DNA of 14,117 nucleotides from Caulobacteraceae bacterium (GTDB lineage: Bacteria > Pseudomonadota > Alphaproteobacteria > Caulobacterales > Caulobacteraceae), in the NCBI GenBank assembly GCA_025351125.1, contig JANXWN010000050.1, positions 1 to 14,117 of the forward strand, written 5' to 3'. Each line of letters begins with the position of its first letter. The stretch's first letter is position 1. This document shows, piece after piece, positions 1 to 6,723 of this stretch. Made by a program: the position numbers and the translations under genes. The notes beneath the pieces were generated by a model. That model was given only the letters and a program-made list of their open reading frames with translations. It made no database searches and was not told the DNA's origin.

Positions 1-6
1 CCGGTT

Positions 7-12
7 TGAGGA
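7..12 (+). promoter_or_regulatory. Ribosome binding site of hyuB
   Basis: The sequence TGAGGA lies 8 bases upstream of the ATG at 21. It favours that ATG over the in-frame TTG at 6, which would place the Shine-Dalgarno sequence inside the coding region. The TGA at 7-9 could also be the stop of an upstream co-transcribed gene, but only two codons before it are visible. Confidence 0.6.
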
Positions 13-20
13 CTAAAGCC

Positions 21-1904
21 ATGACCGCGACCATCATTCAGACCAACACCACGCCGTTCAATACCGTCGCCGTCGACTCGGTGACCCTCGACATTATCGA
101 AAACGCCCTGCGCAACGCGCGCGTGGAGATGGACACCACCTTGGTCCGCACCGCCATGTCGCCCGGCATCCGCGAGCAGGGCGACGCGTTTCCGCTGATC
201 GCCGATTCCAAGGGCCGGATGATCGTCGGCCAGTTCGGCTCGTACATCGGCCCGTTCCTGGAGGGCTTCGACGGTACGGTCGAAGACGGCGACATGATTT
301 TTTTGTCGGACCCCTATTCGGTTCAGGGCGCGATCAGCCATTGCAACGACTGGCTGGTGCTGCTGCCGGTATTCAAAGACGGCCGCTTGGTCGCCTACAC
401 CTCGATGTTCGGCCACCAGTCGGATATCGGCGGCAAGGTCGCCGGATCCATGCCGATCGTCGCTCACTCGATCTTCGAAGAGGGCGTCCGCATCCCACCG
501 GTGAAAATCTGGCGCCAGGGCGTCTACAACGAAGACCTCATCAAGCTGATCATGTGCCAGACCCGTTCGCCGGAGTGGTGCAAGGCCGATCTGAACGCCC
601 TGATCGCCGCCTGCCGTGTCGCCGCCCGCCGCGTGGTGGAGATGTGCGCCCGCTTTGGCGACGACGTCTTTTTCTCGGCCACCGAAGATCTGCTGGCTCG
701 CAACCACCGAGCGATGAAACAGTTGATCGAGCAGTCGATCGGCGAGGCGCCGGTAAGTTTCGAAGACTATATCTGCGACGACGGCATGGGTTACGGCCCC
801 TATAAAATTCGCTGCACCATGTGGCGCGAAAACGGCAAGGTCGTTCTCGATTTCGACGGCACCGACCCGCAAAGCGCCGGCTCGATCAATTTTTTGCTGA
901 ATGAAAACATGATGCGGATGTTTTTTGGCATTTACATGATCATGGTGTTCGATCCGCAAATTCTGTTTAACGACGGTTACTACGACTTGATCGATGTTCG
1001 TATTCCGGACGGCTCGCTGCTCAAGCCGCGCTTCCCGGCGGCGCTGTCCGGGCGAACCCATGCTCTAGGCCGGCTGTTCGACATCCTCGGCGGCCTGCTA
1101 GGCCAAAAGACGCCGCAATTTCTGAACGCCGCCGGTTTCTCTTCCAGCCCACACTTGTTTTATTCCGGGCGCGACAAGACGGGCCGGTGGTTTCAACTCT
1201 TCCAGATTGGCTTTGGCGGCATACCCGGGCGGCCTATGGGTGATGGTCCGGATGGTCACTCGTTGTGGCCGAATTTCACCAATGTGCCCAACGAGTTTCT
1301 CGAGCGTTACTTTCCGCTGCGGATCGAAAGATACGACACCGTGGCCGATTCCGGCGGTGTCGGTCTGCATCGGGGCGGCAACGGCATCCACATGTCGTAT
1401 CGCTTCTTGGAACCCGGCTTGATCGCCATCCACGATGATCGCTGGTTCATCCCGCCGTGGGGGGTCAACGGCGGGGCGCCGGGCGCGCGGGCGCGCAAGA
1501 TCCTCGAGAAAGCCGACGGTACGCAGACGATCATGGGCGCCAAGCAGGAGGACATCCCGGTTGAGGCCGGCGATCTGCTGCACTTCATCACCTGGGGCGG
1601 CGGCGGTTGGGGTGATCCGTTCGAGCGCGACCCCGCTCTAGTCGCCCATGAGGTTGTCGAGGGCCTCGTCACCGTTTCGGGGGCGCGGGGTTACGGCGTG
1701 GTTATCGGCTCCGATGGATCGGTCGATGCAACGGCAACCGAGACGTTGCGGACTGACCTGCGCGCCGCGCGCGGGCCGACGATCGCGATGTTTAATTATG
1801 GCCCTAACGTCGAGCAATTGCGGCGCGCCTGCGAAGCGGAGACTGGCCGTCCAGCGCCGATCCAGCCGATTTGGGCGACGCCGCTCGCCATCGCGGCCGA
1901 ATAG
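21..1904 (+). CDS. hyuB: Hydantoinase B / 5-oxoprolinase family subunit (HyuB-type)
   Basis: This is a 627-residue cytoplasmic protein of the hydantoinase B/oxoprolinase family. With an ATP-binding HyuA partner, such proteins open hydantoin, N-methylhydantoin, 5-oxoproline or caprolactam rings. Seen in the sequence: the family N-terminal block (VTLDIIENALRNARVEMDTT, residues 21-40) followed by RTAMSPGIREQGDAF (43-57); SDPYSVQGAISHCNDW (96-111), matching the usual DPY..G..H..D block; FGHQSDIGGKVAGSM (130-144), matching the usual H..D.GG..PGS block; and the C-terminal GGGGWGDPFERDP signature near residues 530-545. The ATG at 21 is chosen for its Shine-Dalgarno sequence at 7-12. No HyuA subunit is in the window; it is expected just upstream. 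The amidohydrolase gene that follows suggests N-methylhydantoin or a related substrate, but substrate cannot be read from sequence. Family certain, substrate open. Confidence 0.92.
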   Translation: MTATIIQTNTTPFNTVAVDSVTLDIIENALRNARVEMDTTLVRTAMSPGIREQGDAFPLIADSKGRMIVGQFGSYIGPFLEGFDGTVEDGDMIFLSDPYSVQGAISHCNDWLVLLPVFKDGRLVAYTSMFGHQSDIGGKVAGSMPIVAHSIFEEGVRIPPVKIWRQGVYNEDLIKLIMCQTRSPEWCKADLNALIAACRVAARRVVEMCARFGDDVFFSATEDLLARNHRAMKQLIEQSIGEAPVSFEDYICDDGMGYGPYKIRCTMWRENGKVVLDFDGTDPQSAGSINFLLNENMMRMFFGIYMIMVFDPQILFNDGYYDLIDVRIPDGSLLKPRFPAALSGRTHALGRLFDILGGLLGQKTPQFLNAAGFSSSPHLFYSGRDKTGRWFQLFQIGFGGIPGRPMGDGPDGHSLWPNFTNVPNEFLERYFPLRIERYDTVADSGGVGLHRGGNGIHMSYRFLEPGLIAIHDDRWFIPPWGVNGGAPGARARKILEKADGTQTIMGAKQEDIPVEAGDLLHFITWGGGGWGDPFERDPALVAHEVVEGLVTVSGARGYGVVIGSDGSVDATATETLRTDLRAARGPTIAMFNYGPNVEQLRRACEAETGRPAPIQPIWATPLAIAAE

Positions 1905-1917
1905 CCGGGTATTGATT

Positions 1918-2067
1918 ATGCTGCAAGCGATGGGCCTGAACGCGAGCGTCGATCGGGAGATATCGTCGCCGACGCGCCAAATTTTTGCGACGACACCGCC
2001 GGGCAAGTCGCTTGACGATCCGGCGCCGTTCGCCGGGCGGTTTGGGCGTTGGAGTACCACCGTATGA
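1918..2067 (+). CDS. Possible small protein between hyuB and the amidohydrolase gene (doubtful)
   Basis: A 49-codon frame starts at ATG 1918 (or TTG 1912) and ends in a TGA at 2065-2067 that overlaps the next gene's ATG as ATGA, a common arrangement for translational coupling. By my count about 73 percent of its third codon positions are G or C, in keeping with neighbouring genes. The C-terminus reads DDPAPFAGRFGRWSTTV and contains no recognised motif. Against it: there is no clear Shine-Dalgarno sequence before 1918, the same frame stays open leftwards through part of hyuB as happens by chance in GC-rich DNA, and I do not recognise the product. If it is not a gene, 1905-2050 is an unexplained spacer. 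Confidence 0.3.
   Translation: MLQAMGLNASVDREISSPTRQIFATTPPGKSLDDPAPFAGRFGRWSTTV
2051..2054 (+). promoter_or_regulatory. Ribosome binding site deciding the amidohydrolase start
   Basis: GGAG sits 9 bases before the ATG at 2064. An in-frame TTG at 2049 overlaps this motif and is therefore an unlikely start. Confidence 0.55.
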
Positions 2068-2759
2068 CCGCTTTGGTGGGAACGCGCATGGTCAGCGACG
2101 ACCGAACGGCGCGCCAGATATTCGAAGATCTGGTGGCCTCGTCGAAAGCCGTCAAATTCGGTTTTGGCGACAAATTGGCGATTATCAACGTCGATGTGCA
2201 AAACGCCTACACACGGATCGAGGAGTTCGCGACCGCCTATGAGGCGGACGCCAACCAGATTGAGCACATCAACACGATTTCAGCTATGGCCCGCGCCAAA
2301 GGCATGCCAGTGGTCTGGACTCACGTCGCTTACGCCGCCGATGCCTCCGATTGCGGGGTGTGGGGTACGATCACCGACACGGCCGATAGTCTGCAGAACA
2401 TTAAATATGGCAGCCGGCGCCATGCCTTCGACGATCGTTGCGACATCGATCAAGCGCGCGACGTGATCTACACCAAGCGAATGCCGTCAGCCTTCTTCGA
2501 GACGCCGCTGCAGAGCTTGTTGGTGTTTCACAAGGTGGATACCGTCGTGGTGACGGGGGGAAGCACGTCGGGTTGCGTCCGCGCGACGGCGGTAGACTCG
2601 CTCAGCCGGGGCTATCGGACCATTGTTCCGCTCGAGACCACGGCAGACAAACACGAGAGCTATCACTTCGCCAATCTGACCGACCTCAAGCTGAAATATG
2701 CCGATGTCGAGCCCGTGCGCTATGTGATCGACTGGCTGCGCAGCCGCCCCAAGGCGTAA
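2064..2759 (+). CDS. Isochorismatase-superfamily cysteine amidohydrolase, N-carbamoylsarcosine amidase-like
   Basis: This 231-residue protein belongs to the cysteine hydrolase superfamily that includes isochorismatase, nicotinamidase and N-carbamoylsarcosine amidase. The catalytic triad is visible: Asp44 in NVDVQNAYT, Lys138 in YTKRMPSAFF, and nucleophile Cys171 in TGGSTSGCVRATA, where the small residues before Cys form the typical cis-peptide/oxyanion region. Spacings (44 to 138 to 171) closely match those I recall for Arthrobacter N-carbamoylsarcosine amidase (51, 144, 177). The STSGCVRATAVDSLSRGY block also resembles that subgroup. That enzyme hydrolyses N-carbamoylsarcosine to sarcosine, CO2 and ammonia, the step after N-methylhydantoinase in creatinine degradation, and the preceding gene is a hydantoinase B subunit. 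Alternatives are another N-carbamoyl amino acid amidase or ureidoacrylate-type hydrolase. Superfamily and triad are secure; the substrate is inferred. Confidence 0.88.
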   Translation: MTALVGTRMVSDDRTARQIFEDLVASSKAVKFGFGDKLAIINVDVQNAYTRIEEFATAYEADANQIEHINTISAMARAKGMPVVWTHVAYAADASDCGVWGTITDTADSLQNIKYGSRRHAFDDRCDIDQARDVIYTKRMPSAFFETPLQSLLVFHKVDTVVVTGGSTSGCVRATAVDSLSRGYRTIVPLETTADKHESYHFANLTDLKLKYADVEPVRYVIDWLRSRPKA

Positions 2760-2818
2760 GGGCGGCGCCATCTGGGACTTTGCGGCCTCCTGCCTGACGA
2801 AAGTTCCTCATTGCTCAA

Positions 2819-2836
2819 CCGTCCGTTTTTGGACGG
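2819..2836 (+). other. Short stem-loop in the spacer before the crotonase gene
   Basis: CCGTCC (2819-2824) and GGACGG (2831-2836) form a perfect 6-bp stem around a GTTTTT loop, about 60 bases after the amidohydrolase stop. No T-run follows the 3' arm, so it is not a canonical intrinsic terminator. It may still mark a transcript boundary between the hydantoinase pair and the acyl-CoA genes, or stabilise an mRNA end. The rest of the 160-base spacer (2760-2919) shows no gene. Confidence 0.35.
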
Positions 2837-2907
2837 GACAAACGCTTGACGGCCCTTAGGGAACCAGTCGTTTGTGTGGCGCGAGAAAGTGTCGGCCGGA
2901 TCCCGGC

Positions 2908-2914
2908 GGGAGGA
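2908..2914 (+). promoter_or_regulatory. Strong ribosome binding site of the crotonase gene
   Basis: GGGAGGA lies 5 bases upstream of the ATG at 2920. It fixes that ATG as the start rather than in-frame upstream codons such as 2872, which lack a comparable motif. Confidence 0.7.
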
Positions 2915-2919
2915 AAACA

Positions 2920-3714
2920 ATGAGCTACCAGAAAATCAAGGTGTCGCACGACGGGGCGGTCACAATCATCGCGCTCAGCGACCCGACCACGCTGAACGCC
3001 GCGGGATTGGATTTGGCGGTGGAATTGCTCGATGCGTGCAAACGCGCGGTGATGGGCGATGCACGGGCCCTGGTTCTAACTGGCGAAGGCCGCGCTTTTT
3101 GTTCAGGCGCAAATTTGCAAGTAGGTCCGGGCGGCGGCAAGCGCGACGTCGATGGAAAGCCCGACGCCGGCGCGGCGTTGGAAAGCATCTACAACCCGCT
3201 GGTGACCTACATCAAGGAAATGCCCCTGCCACTGGTCACGGCCGTTAGCGGCGCGGCTGCCGGTATCGGCTGTTCGTTGGCCTTGCTGGGCGATTTGATC
3301 GTGGCCGGCGAGTCCGCCTTTTTTCTGCAGGCTTTTCGGCGGATCGGCTTGGTTCCCGACGGTGGCTCAACCTACCTTTTGCCGCGCATGATCGGCAAGG
3401 CCCGGGCGATGGAAATGGCCCTGTTGGGCGAACGGATTTCCGCGGCGACAGCGCTTGATTGGGGGCTGATCAATCGCCTTGTTCCCGACGCGGAGTTGAT
3501 GTCGACCGCCATGACCCTGGCGCATGCCCTGGCGAATGGACCAGCCTCGCTCGGACTGAGCCGCCAGCTGATCTGGGCGGCCATGGATTCCGATTGGAGC
3601 ACTCAATTGGATCGCGAGCGGCAAGGCCAGCGAACGGCGGGAAAGACCGAAGACTCCGTCGAAGGCGTGGCCGCTTTTCGCGAAAAACGCCCGGCGCAGT
3701 TCAAAGGCGTCTGA
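2920..3714 (+). CDS. Enoyl-CoA hydratase/isomerase family protein, PaaG-like
   Basis: A 264-residue crotonase-fold protein acting on CoA thioesters. The oxyanion-hole segments are GEGRAFCSGANL (55-66) and SGAAAGIGCSLALLGD (110-125). The two glutamates that act as acid/base in classical enoyl-CoA hydratase (E144 and E164 of the rat enzyme) align here with Ser119 and Phe139, so both are absent. Asp147 in GLVPDGGSTYLLPR instead matches the aspartate position used by isomerases such as PaaG of phenylacetate degradation, and the flanking sequence (RARAM-like helix, LDWGLINRLV) is also PaaG-like. It may therefore be a double-bond isomerase or another CoA-ester enzyme rather than a hydratase. It lies 100 bases upstream of ivd, so it may serve leucine, branched-chain or aromatic acyl-CoA breakdown. 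Fold is secure; reaction uncertain. Confidence 0.88.
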   Translation: MSYQKIKVSHDGAVTIIALSDPTTLNAAGLDLAVELLDACKRAVMGDARALVLTGEGRAFCSGANLQVGPGGGKRDVDGKPDAGAALESIYNPLVTYIKEMPLPLVTAVSGAAAGIGCSLALLGDLIVAGESAFFLQAFRRIGLVPDGGSTYLLPRMIGKARAMEMALLGERISAATALDWGLINRLVPDAELMSTAMTLAHALANGPASLGLSRQLIWAAMDSDWSTQLDRERQGQRTAGKTEDSVEGVAAFREKRPAQFKGV

Positions 3715-3803
3715 CGCGCCGCGCCGTCGGCTCGGGGGCTGGGGGATCTCCCGTCTCGTCTGATGGCGTTAGAATCTCCTTATCATTGCTGTTTCGGCTT
3801 GTT

Positions 3804-3814
3804 AGGGATCAGGG
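3804..3814 (+). promoter_or_regulatory. Ribosome binding region of ivd
   Basis: AGGGATCAGGG directly precedes the ATG at 3815; its first AGGGA is 6 bases from the start codon. The 100-base spacer 3715-3814 otherwise has no gene and no promoter I would call with confidence. Confidence 0.5.
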
Positions 3815-4966
3815 ATGACCGCCGAATTCGACTTCGCTTTGGGCGAAACCGCCGAAATGATCCGCGACACCACGCGACGTTTCGCGGTCGACCAGATCGC
3901 GCCGATCGCCGCGCGGATTGACGCCGAAAACATTTTCCCGCGCGAGCTTTGGCCGCGGATGGGGGCTTTGGGCCTGCACGGGATCACCGTCGAAGAGGAA
4001 TTCGGTGGCCTGGATTTGGGTTATCTGGAGCACGTCGTGGCGATGGAGGAGGTCAGCCGGGCTTCGGCATCGGTAGGCCTCAGTTACGGCGCGCACTCCA
4101 ATCTCTGCATCAATCAAATCCGTCGCTGGGGAACGGCGGAGCAAAAGGCCCGCTATTTGCCAAAACTGATCAGCGGCGAACATGTCGGTAGTCTGGCCAT
4201 GTCCGAGGCCGGATCGGGTTCCGACGTCGTATCGATGCGTTTGAAAGCCGATGCGGTCGGGGCCGACCGTTATCGCCTCAACGGAACCAAGTTCTGGATC
4301 ACCAACGCGCCGAGCGCCGATACCCTGGTGGTCTACGCCAAGACCGGGGCGGGATCCGGCGGCATCACCGCCTTCCTGGTCGAGAAGGGCATGGCGGGGT
4401 TTTCGGTCTCCAAAAAACTCGACAAGATGGGAATGCGCGGCTCGGACACCGCCGAATTGGTGTTCGAAGACTGTGAGCTGCCGGTTGAAAACGTCATGGG
4501 TCCGGTGGGCGGCGGGGTCGGGGTGTTGATGTCCGGCCTCGACTACGAACGCGCCGTGCTGGCCGGCGGCCCGCTGGGAATTATGCAGGCCTGCCTCGAT
4601 GTGGTCCTGCCGTATGTTCGAGATCGCAAACAGTTCGGCAAGGCGGTCGGCTCGTTCCAGTTGATGCAGGGCAAGGTGGCCGACATGTATGTCGCGCTCA
4701 ATTCGGCGAGGGCCTATGTCTATGCCGTCGCGCGCAATTGCGACGCGGGCCGGACGACGCGGTTTGATGCTGCGGGCGCGATTTTGTTAGCCAGCGAAAA
4801 TGCGGTCAAGTGTTCGCTGGAGGCGATTCAGGCCCTGGGCGGGGCCGGGTATACCAAGGAATGGCCGGTCGAACGCTTCGCGCGCGATGCGAAATTGTAT
4901 GACATCGGCGCGGGCACTAACGAAATCCGCCGCTTCTTAATCGGTCGTGAGATTATCGGGGCATGA
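3815..4966 (+). CDS. ivd: Isovaleryl-CoA dehydrogenase
   Basis: This 383-residue FAD-dependent acyl-CoA dehydrogenase (also called liuA) oxidises isovaleryl-CoA to 3-methylcrotonyl-CoA in leucine catabolism and passes electrons to electron-transfer flavoprotein. Seen: [16 protein letters not shown] (126-141), the flavin/substrate signature; KFWITN (159-164); [14 protein letters not shown] (269-282); and [27 protein letters not shown] C-terminal helices. The key subgroup mark is Glu245 in [15 protein letters not shown], where isovaleryl-CoA dehydrogenases carry their catalytic base (E254 in the human enzyme). The position used as base in medium-chain dehydrogenases is glycine in [11 protein letters not shown] (363-373), as expected for this subgroup. 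Its TGA overlaps the mccB start (ATGA), and the downstream genes encode the next enzyme, which supports the assignment. Length is normal. Confidence 0.95.
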   Translation: MTAEFDFALGETAEMIRDTTRRFAVDQIAPIAARIDAENIFPRELWPRMGALGLHGITVEEEFGGLDLGYLEHVVAMEEVSRASASVGLSYGAHSNLCINQIRRWGTAEQKARYLPKLISGEHVGSLAMSEAGSGSDVVSMRLKADAVGADRYRLNGTKFWITNAPSADTLVVYAKTGAGSGGITAFLVEKGMAGFSVSKKLDKMGMRGSDTAELVFEDCELPVENVMGPVGGGVGVLMSGLDYERAVLAGGPLGIMQACLDVVLPYVRDRKQFGKAVGSFQLMQGKVADMYVALNSARAYVYAVARNCDAGRTTRFDAAGAILLASENAVKCSLEAIQALGGAGYTKEWPVERFARDAKLYDIGAGTNEIRRFLIGREIIGA

Positions 4967-6564
4967 GCGCGCCGGTCCTGGAGAGCGCCGTAAACCGCGC
5001 CGCCCCGGCGTTTATCGCCAACGCCGCCCACAATATCGCTCTGCGCGACGCGCTGATCGCCAAGGTGGCGAAAACGGCGCTGGGCGGCGCGCAATCGGCC
5101 CGCGAAAGGCACGTGGCGCGTGGCAAGCTTCTTCCGCGCGAGCGAGTGGAGCGCCTAGTCGATCCTGGTTCGCCCTTGCTGGAGATCGGTCAACTGGCGG
5201 CGGGCGGCATCTATGGCGACGACGTGCCGGGGGCCGGGATCATCACCGCCGTCGGTCGCGTCTCGGGGCGTCACTGCATGATCGTCGCCAATGACGCGAC
5301 GGTGAAGGGGGGCACTTATTACCCTTTGACGGTGAAAAAACACTTGCGCGCGCAGGAGATCGCCGAAGCCAACCATTTGCCGTGCATTTATTTGGTGGAC
5401 TCAGGCGGCGCGAACTTGCCTCACCAAGACGAAGTCTTCCCCGACCGTGACCATTTTGGGCGGATTTTCTACAATCAGGCGCAGATGAGCGCCAAGGGCA
5501 TCGCCCAAATCGCCTGCGTCATGGGCAGTTGCACGGCGGGCGGGGCCTACGTTCCGGCCATGTCCGACGAGACGGTGATCGTCCGCGGGCAAGGCACGAT
5601 CTTTTTGGCCGGGCCGCCGTTGGTGAAGGCGGCTACGGGCGAAATCATCAGCGCCGAGGACTTGGGCGGGGCCGACACCCACGGCCGCAAGTCGGGCGTG
5701 GTCGATCATGTGGCCGACAACGACGAGCACGCCCTTTCCATCGTGCGCGATATCGTCTCGACCCTCCCCCCGCCGCCGACGCCGGATATTAACACGGCGA
5801 CGCCGCGCTCGCCAAAATATGCCGCCGCCGAACTGTACGGCGTGATCCCCAACGATGTCCGCGCGCCCTACGACGTGCACGAGGTGATCGCCCGGCTGAT
5901 CGACGGCTCGGAATTTCACGAGTTCAAGGCGCTGTACGGCGCGACCTTGGTGTGTGGCTTCGCGCACATTTGGGGTATCCCGGTGGCGATCCTGGCTAAT
6001 AACGGCGTCCTATTCAGCGAGAGCGCGCAAAAGGGCGCGCACTTCATCGAACTGGCCTGCCAGCGTCGGATTCCTCTGTTGTTCTTGCAAAACATCTCCG
6101 GCTTTATGGTCGGCGGCAAATATGAGGCGGAAGGCATCGCCAAGCACGGCGCCAAGCTGGTGACGGCGGTGGCGACCGCCAGCGTGCCTAAGATCACCGT
6201 CCTGATCGGCGGCAGTTTCGGGGCCGGAAACTATGGCATGTGCGGCCGCGCCTACGCCCCGCGCTTTTTGTTTGCTTGGCCCAATGCTCGGATCAGCGTG
6301 ATGGGAGGCGAACAGGCCGCCAGCGTGCTGGCGACGGTACATCGCGACGCCCACAGCTGGAGTCCCGAGCAAGCCGAGGCCTTCAAGGCCCCGATCCGGC
6401 AAAAATACGAAGACGAGGGCAATCCGTATTACGCGACAGCCCGGCTGTGGGACGACGGCATCATCGATCCGGCGCAAACCCGCGACGTGCTGGGATTAGC
6501 CTTCGCCGCGGCGTTGAACGCTCCCGTGCCGGAGCGCGCGCAATTCGGCGTGTTTAGGATGTAG
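4963..6564 (+). CDS. mccB: Methylcrotonyl-CoA carboxylase, carboxyltransferase (beta) subunit
   Basis: A 533-residue carboxyltransferase subunit (liuB) that transfers CO2 from biotin to 3-methylcrotonyl-CoA, giving 3-methylglutaconyl-CoA; the length is typical. The two crotonase-like halves are clear: the N-terminal half has [19 protein letters not shown] and [17 protein letters not shown] (187-203), forming an oxyanion pocket, and the C-terminal half has [20 protein letters not shown] (415-434) followed by [18 protein letters not shown]. The [17 protein letters not shown] and [14 protein letters not shown] segments are of MCC rather than propionyl-CoA carboxylase type. The ATG at 4963 overlaps the ivd stop by four bases, and no strong Shine-Dalgarno sequence is seen, so translation is probably coupled to ivd. 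It works as a complex with the biotin subunit encoded next. Confidence 0.94.
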   Translation: MSAPVLESAVNRAAPAFIANAAHNIALRDALIAKVAKTALGGAQSARERHVARGKLLPRERVERLVDPGSPLLEIGQLAAGGIYGDDVPGAGIITAVGRVSGRHCMIVANDATVKGGTYYPLTVKKHLRAQEIAEANHLPCIYLVDSGGANLPHQDEVFPDRDHFGRIFYNQAQMSAKGIAQIACVMGSCTAGGAYVPAMSDETVIVRGQGTIFLAGPPLVKAATGEIISAEDLGGADTHGRKSGVVDHVADNDEHALSIVRDIVSTLPPPPTPDINTATPRSPKYAAAELYGVIPNDVRAPYDVHEVIARLIDGSEFHEFKALYGATLVCGFAHIWGIPVAILANNGVLFSESAQKGAHFIELACQRRIPLLFLQNISGFMVGGKYEAEGIAKHGAKLVTAVATASVPKITVLIGGSFGAGNYGMCGRAYAPRFLFAWPNARISVMGGEQAASVLATVHRDAHSWSPEQAEAFKAPIRQKYEDEGNPYYATARLWDDGIIDPAQTRDVLGLAFAAALNAPVPERAQFGVFRM

Positions 6565-6723
6565 CCGTGAACGCCACAATCCCCTCGGTCTCGCGACGCA
6601 AAAGCGCCTCCCGCGCCTTTGTCCGACTGTTCGCGCAAGCGAGGACGACGGATATTCGGCCATGACAGCGGAACGCGGACCACCCCTCGCCGGTCCACCT
6701 CCCCGTTTTGGGGAGGACCTATT
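6565..6723 (+). other. Structured 159-base spacer between mccB and mccA
   Basis: This gap interrupts an otherwise compact operon. It holds a TCGC-GCAA-GCGA hairpin with a GNRA-type tetraloop (6631-6642), flanked by GTCC (6621-6624) and GGAC (6643-6646), which can add an outer stem across a 6-base bulge. It also holds the hairpin at 6698-6716 over the mccA ribosome binding site. Two very short frames exist: GTG 6567 to TGA 6665 (32 codons) and ATG 6662 to TGA 6727 (21 codons). It may be a dispersed repeat of REP type, an mRNA-processing region or a translational leader; the window contains no second copy that I can see. Confidence 0.45.
6698..6716 (+). promoter_or_regulatory. Hairpin sequestering the mccA Shine-Dalgarno sequence
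   Basis: CCTCCCC (6698-6704) pairs perfectly with GGGGAGG (6710-6716) around a GTTTT loop. The 3' arm is the Shine-Dalgarno sequence of mccA, 7 bases before the GTG at 6724. A competing pairing joins GGTCC (6692-6696) with GGACC (6715-6719). Seven pairs, six of them G-C, should be stable enough to limit ribosome access unless opened by a translating ribosome or a factor. The structure is seen in sequence; the regulatory role is inferred. Confidence 0.5.

Noticed and set aside
1..9. End of an upstream gene (stop TGA at 7-9), possibly hyuA
   Set aside because: Only two codons precede the stop; hyuA is expected by context, but nothing visible identifies it.
2846..2875. TTGACG as a -35 promoter box before the crotonase gene
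   Set aside because: At 17-18 bases spacing the -10 position reads CGTTTG or GTTTGT, a poor match; not enough to call a promoter.
5401..5967. 188-codon minus-strand frame opposite mccB
   Set aside because: Arg/His/Gly-rich reading of a conserved carboxyltransferase gene; no motif and no ribosome binding site.
6567..6665. 32-codon frame starting at GTG just after mccB
   Set aside because: AGGA lies 7 bases upstream, but the peptide is basic and motif-free and the region is better explained by RNA hairpins.
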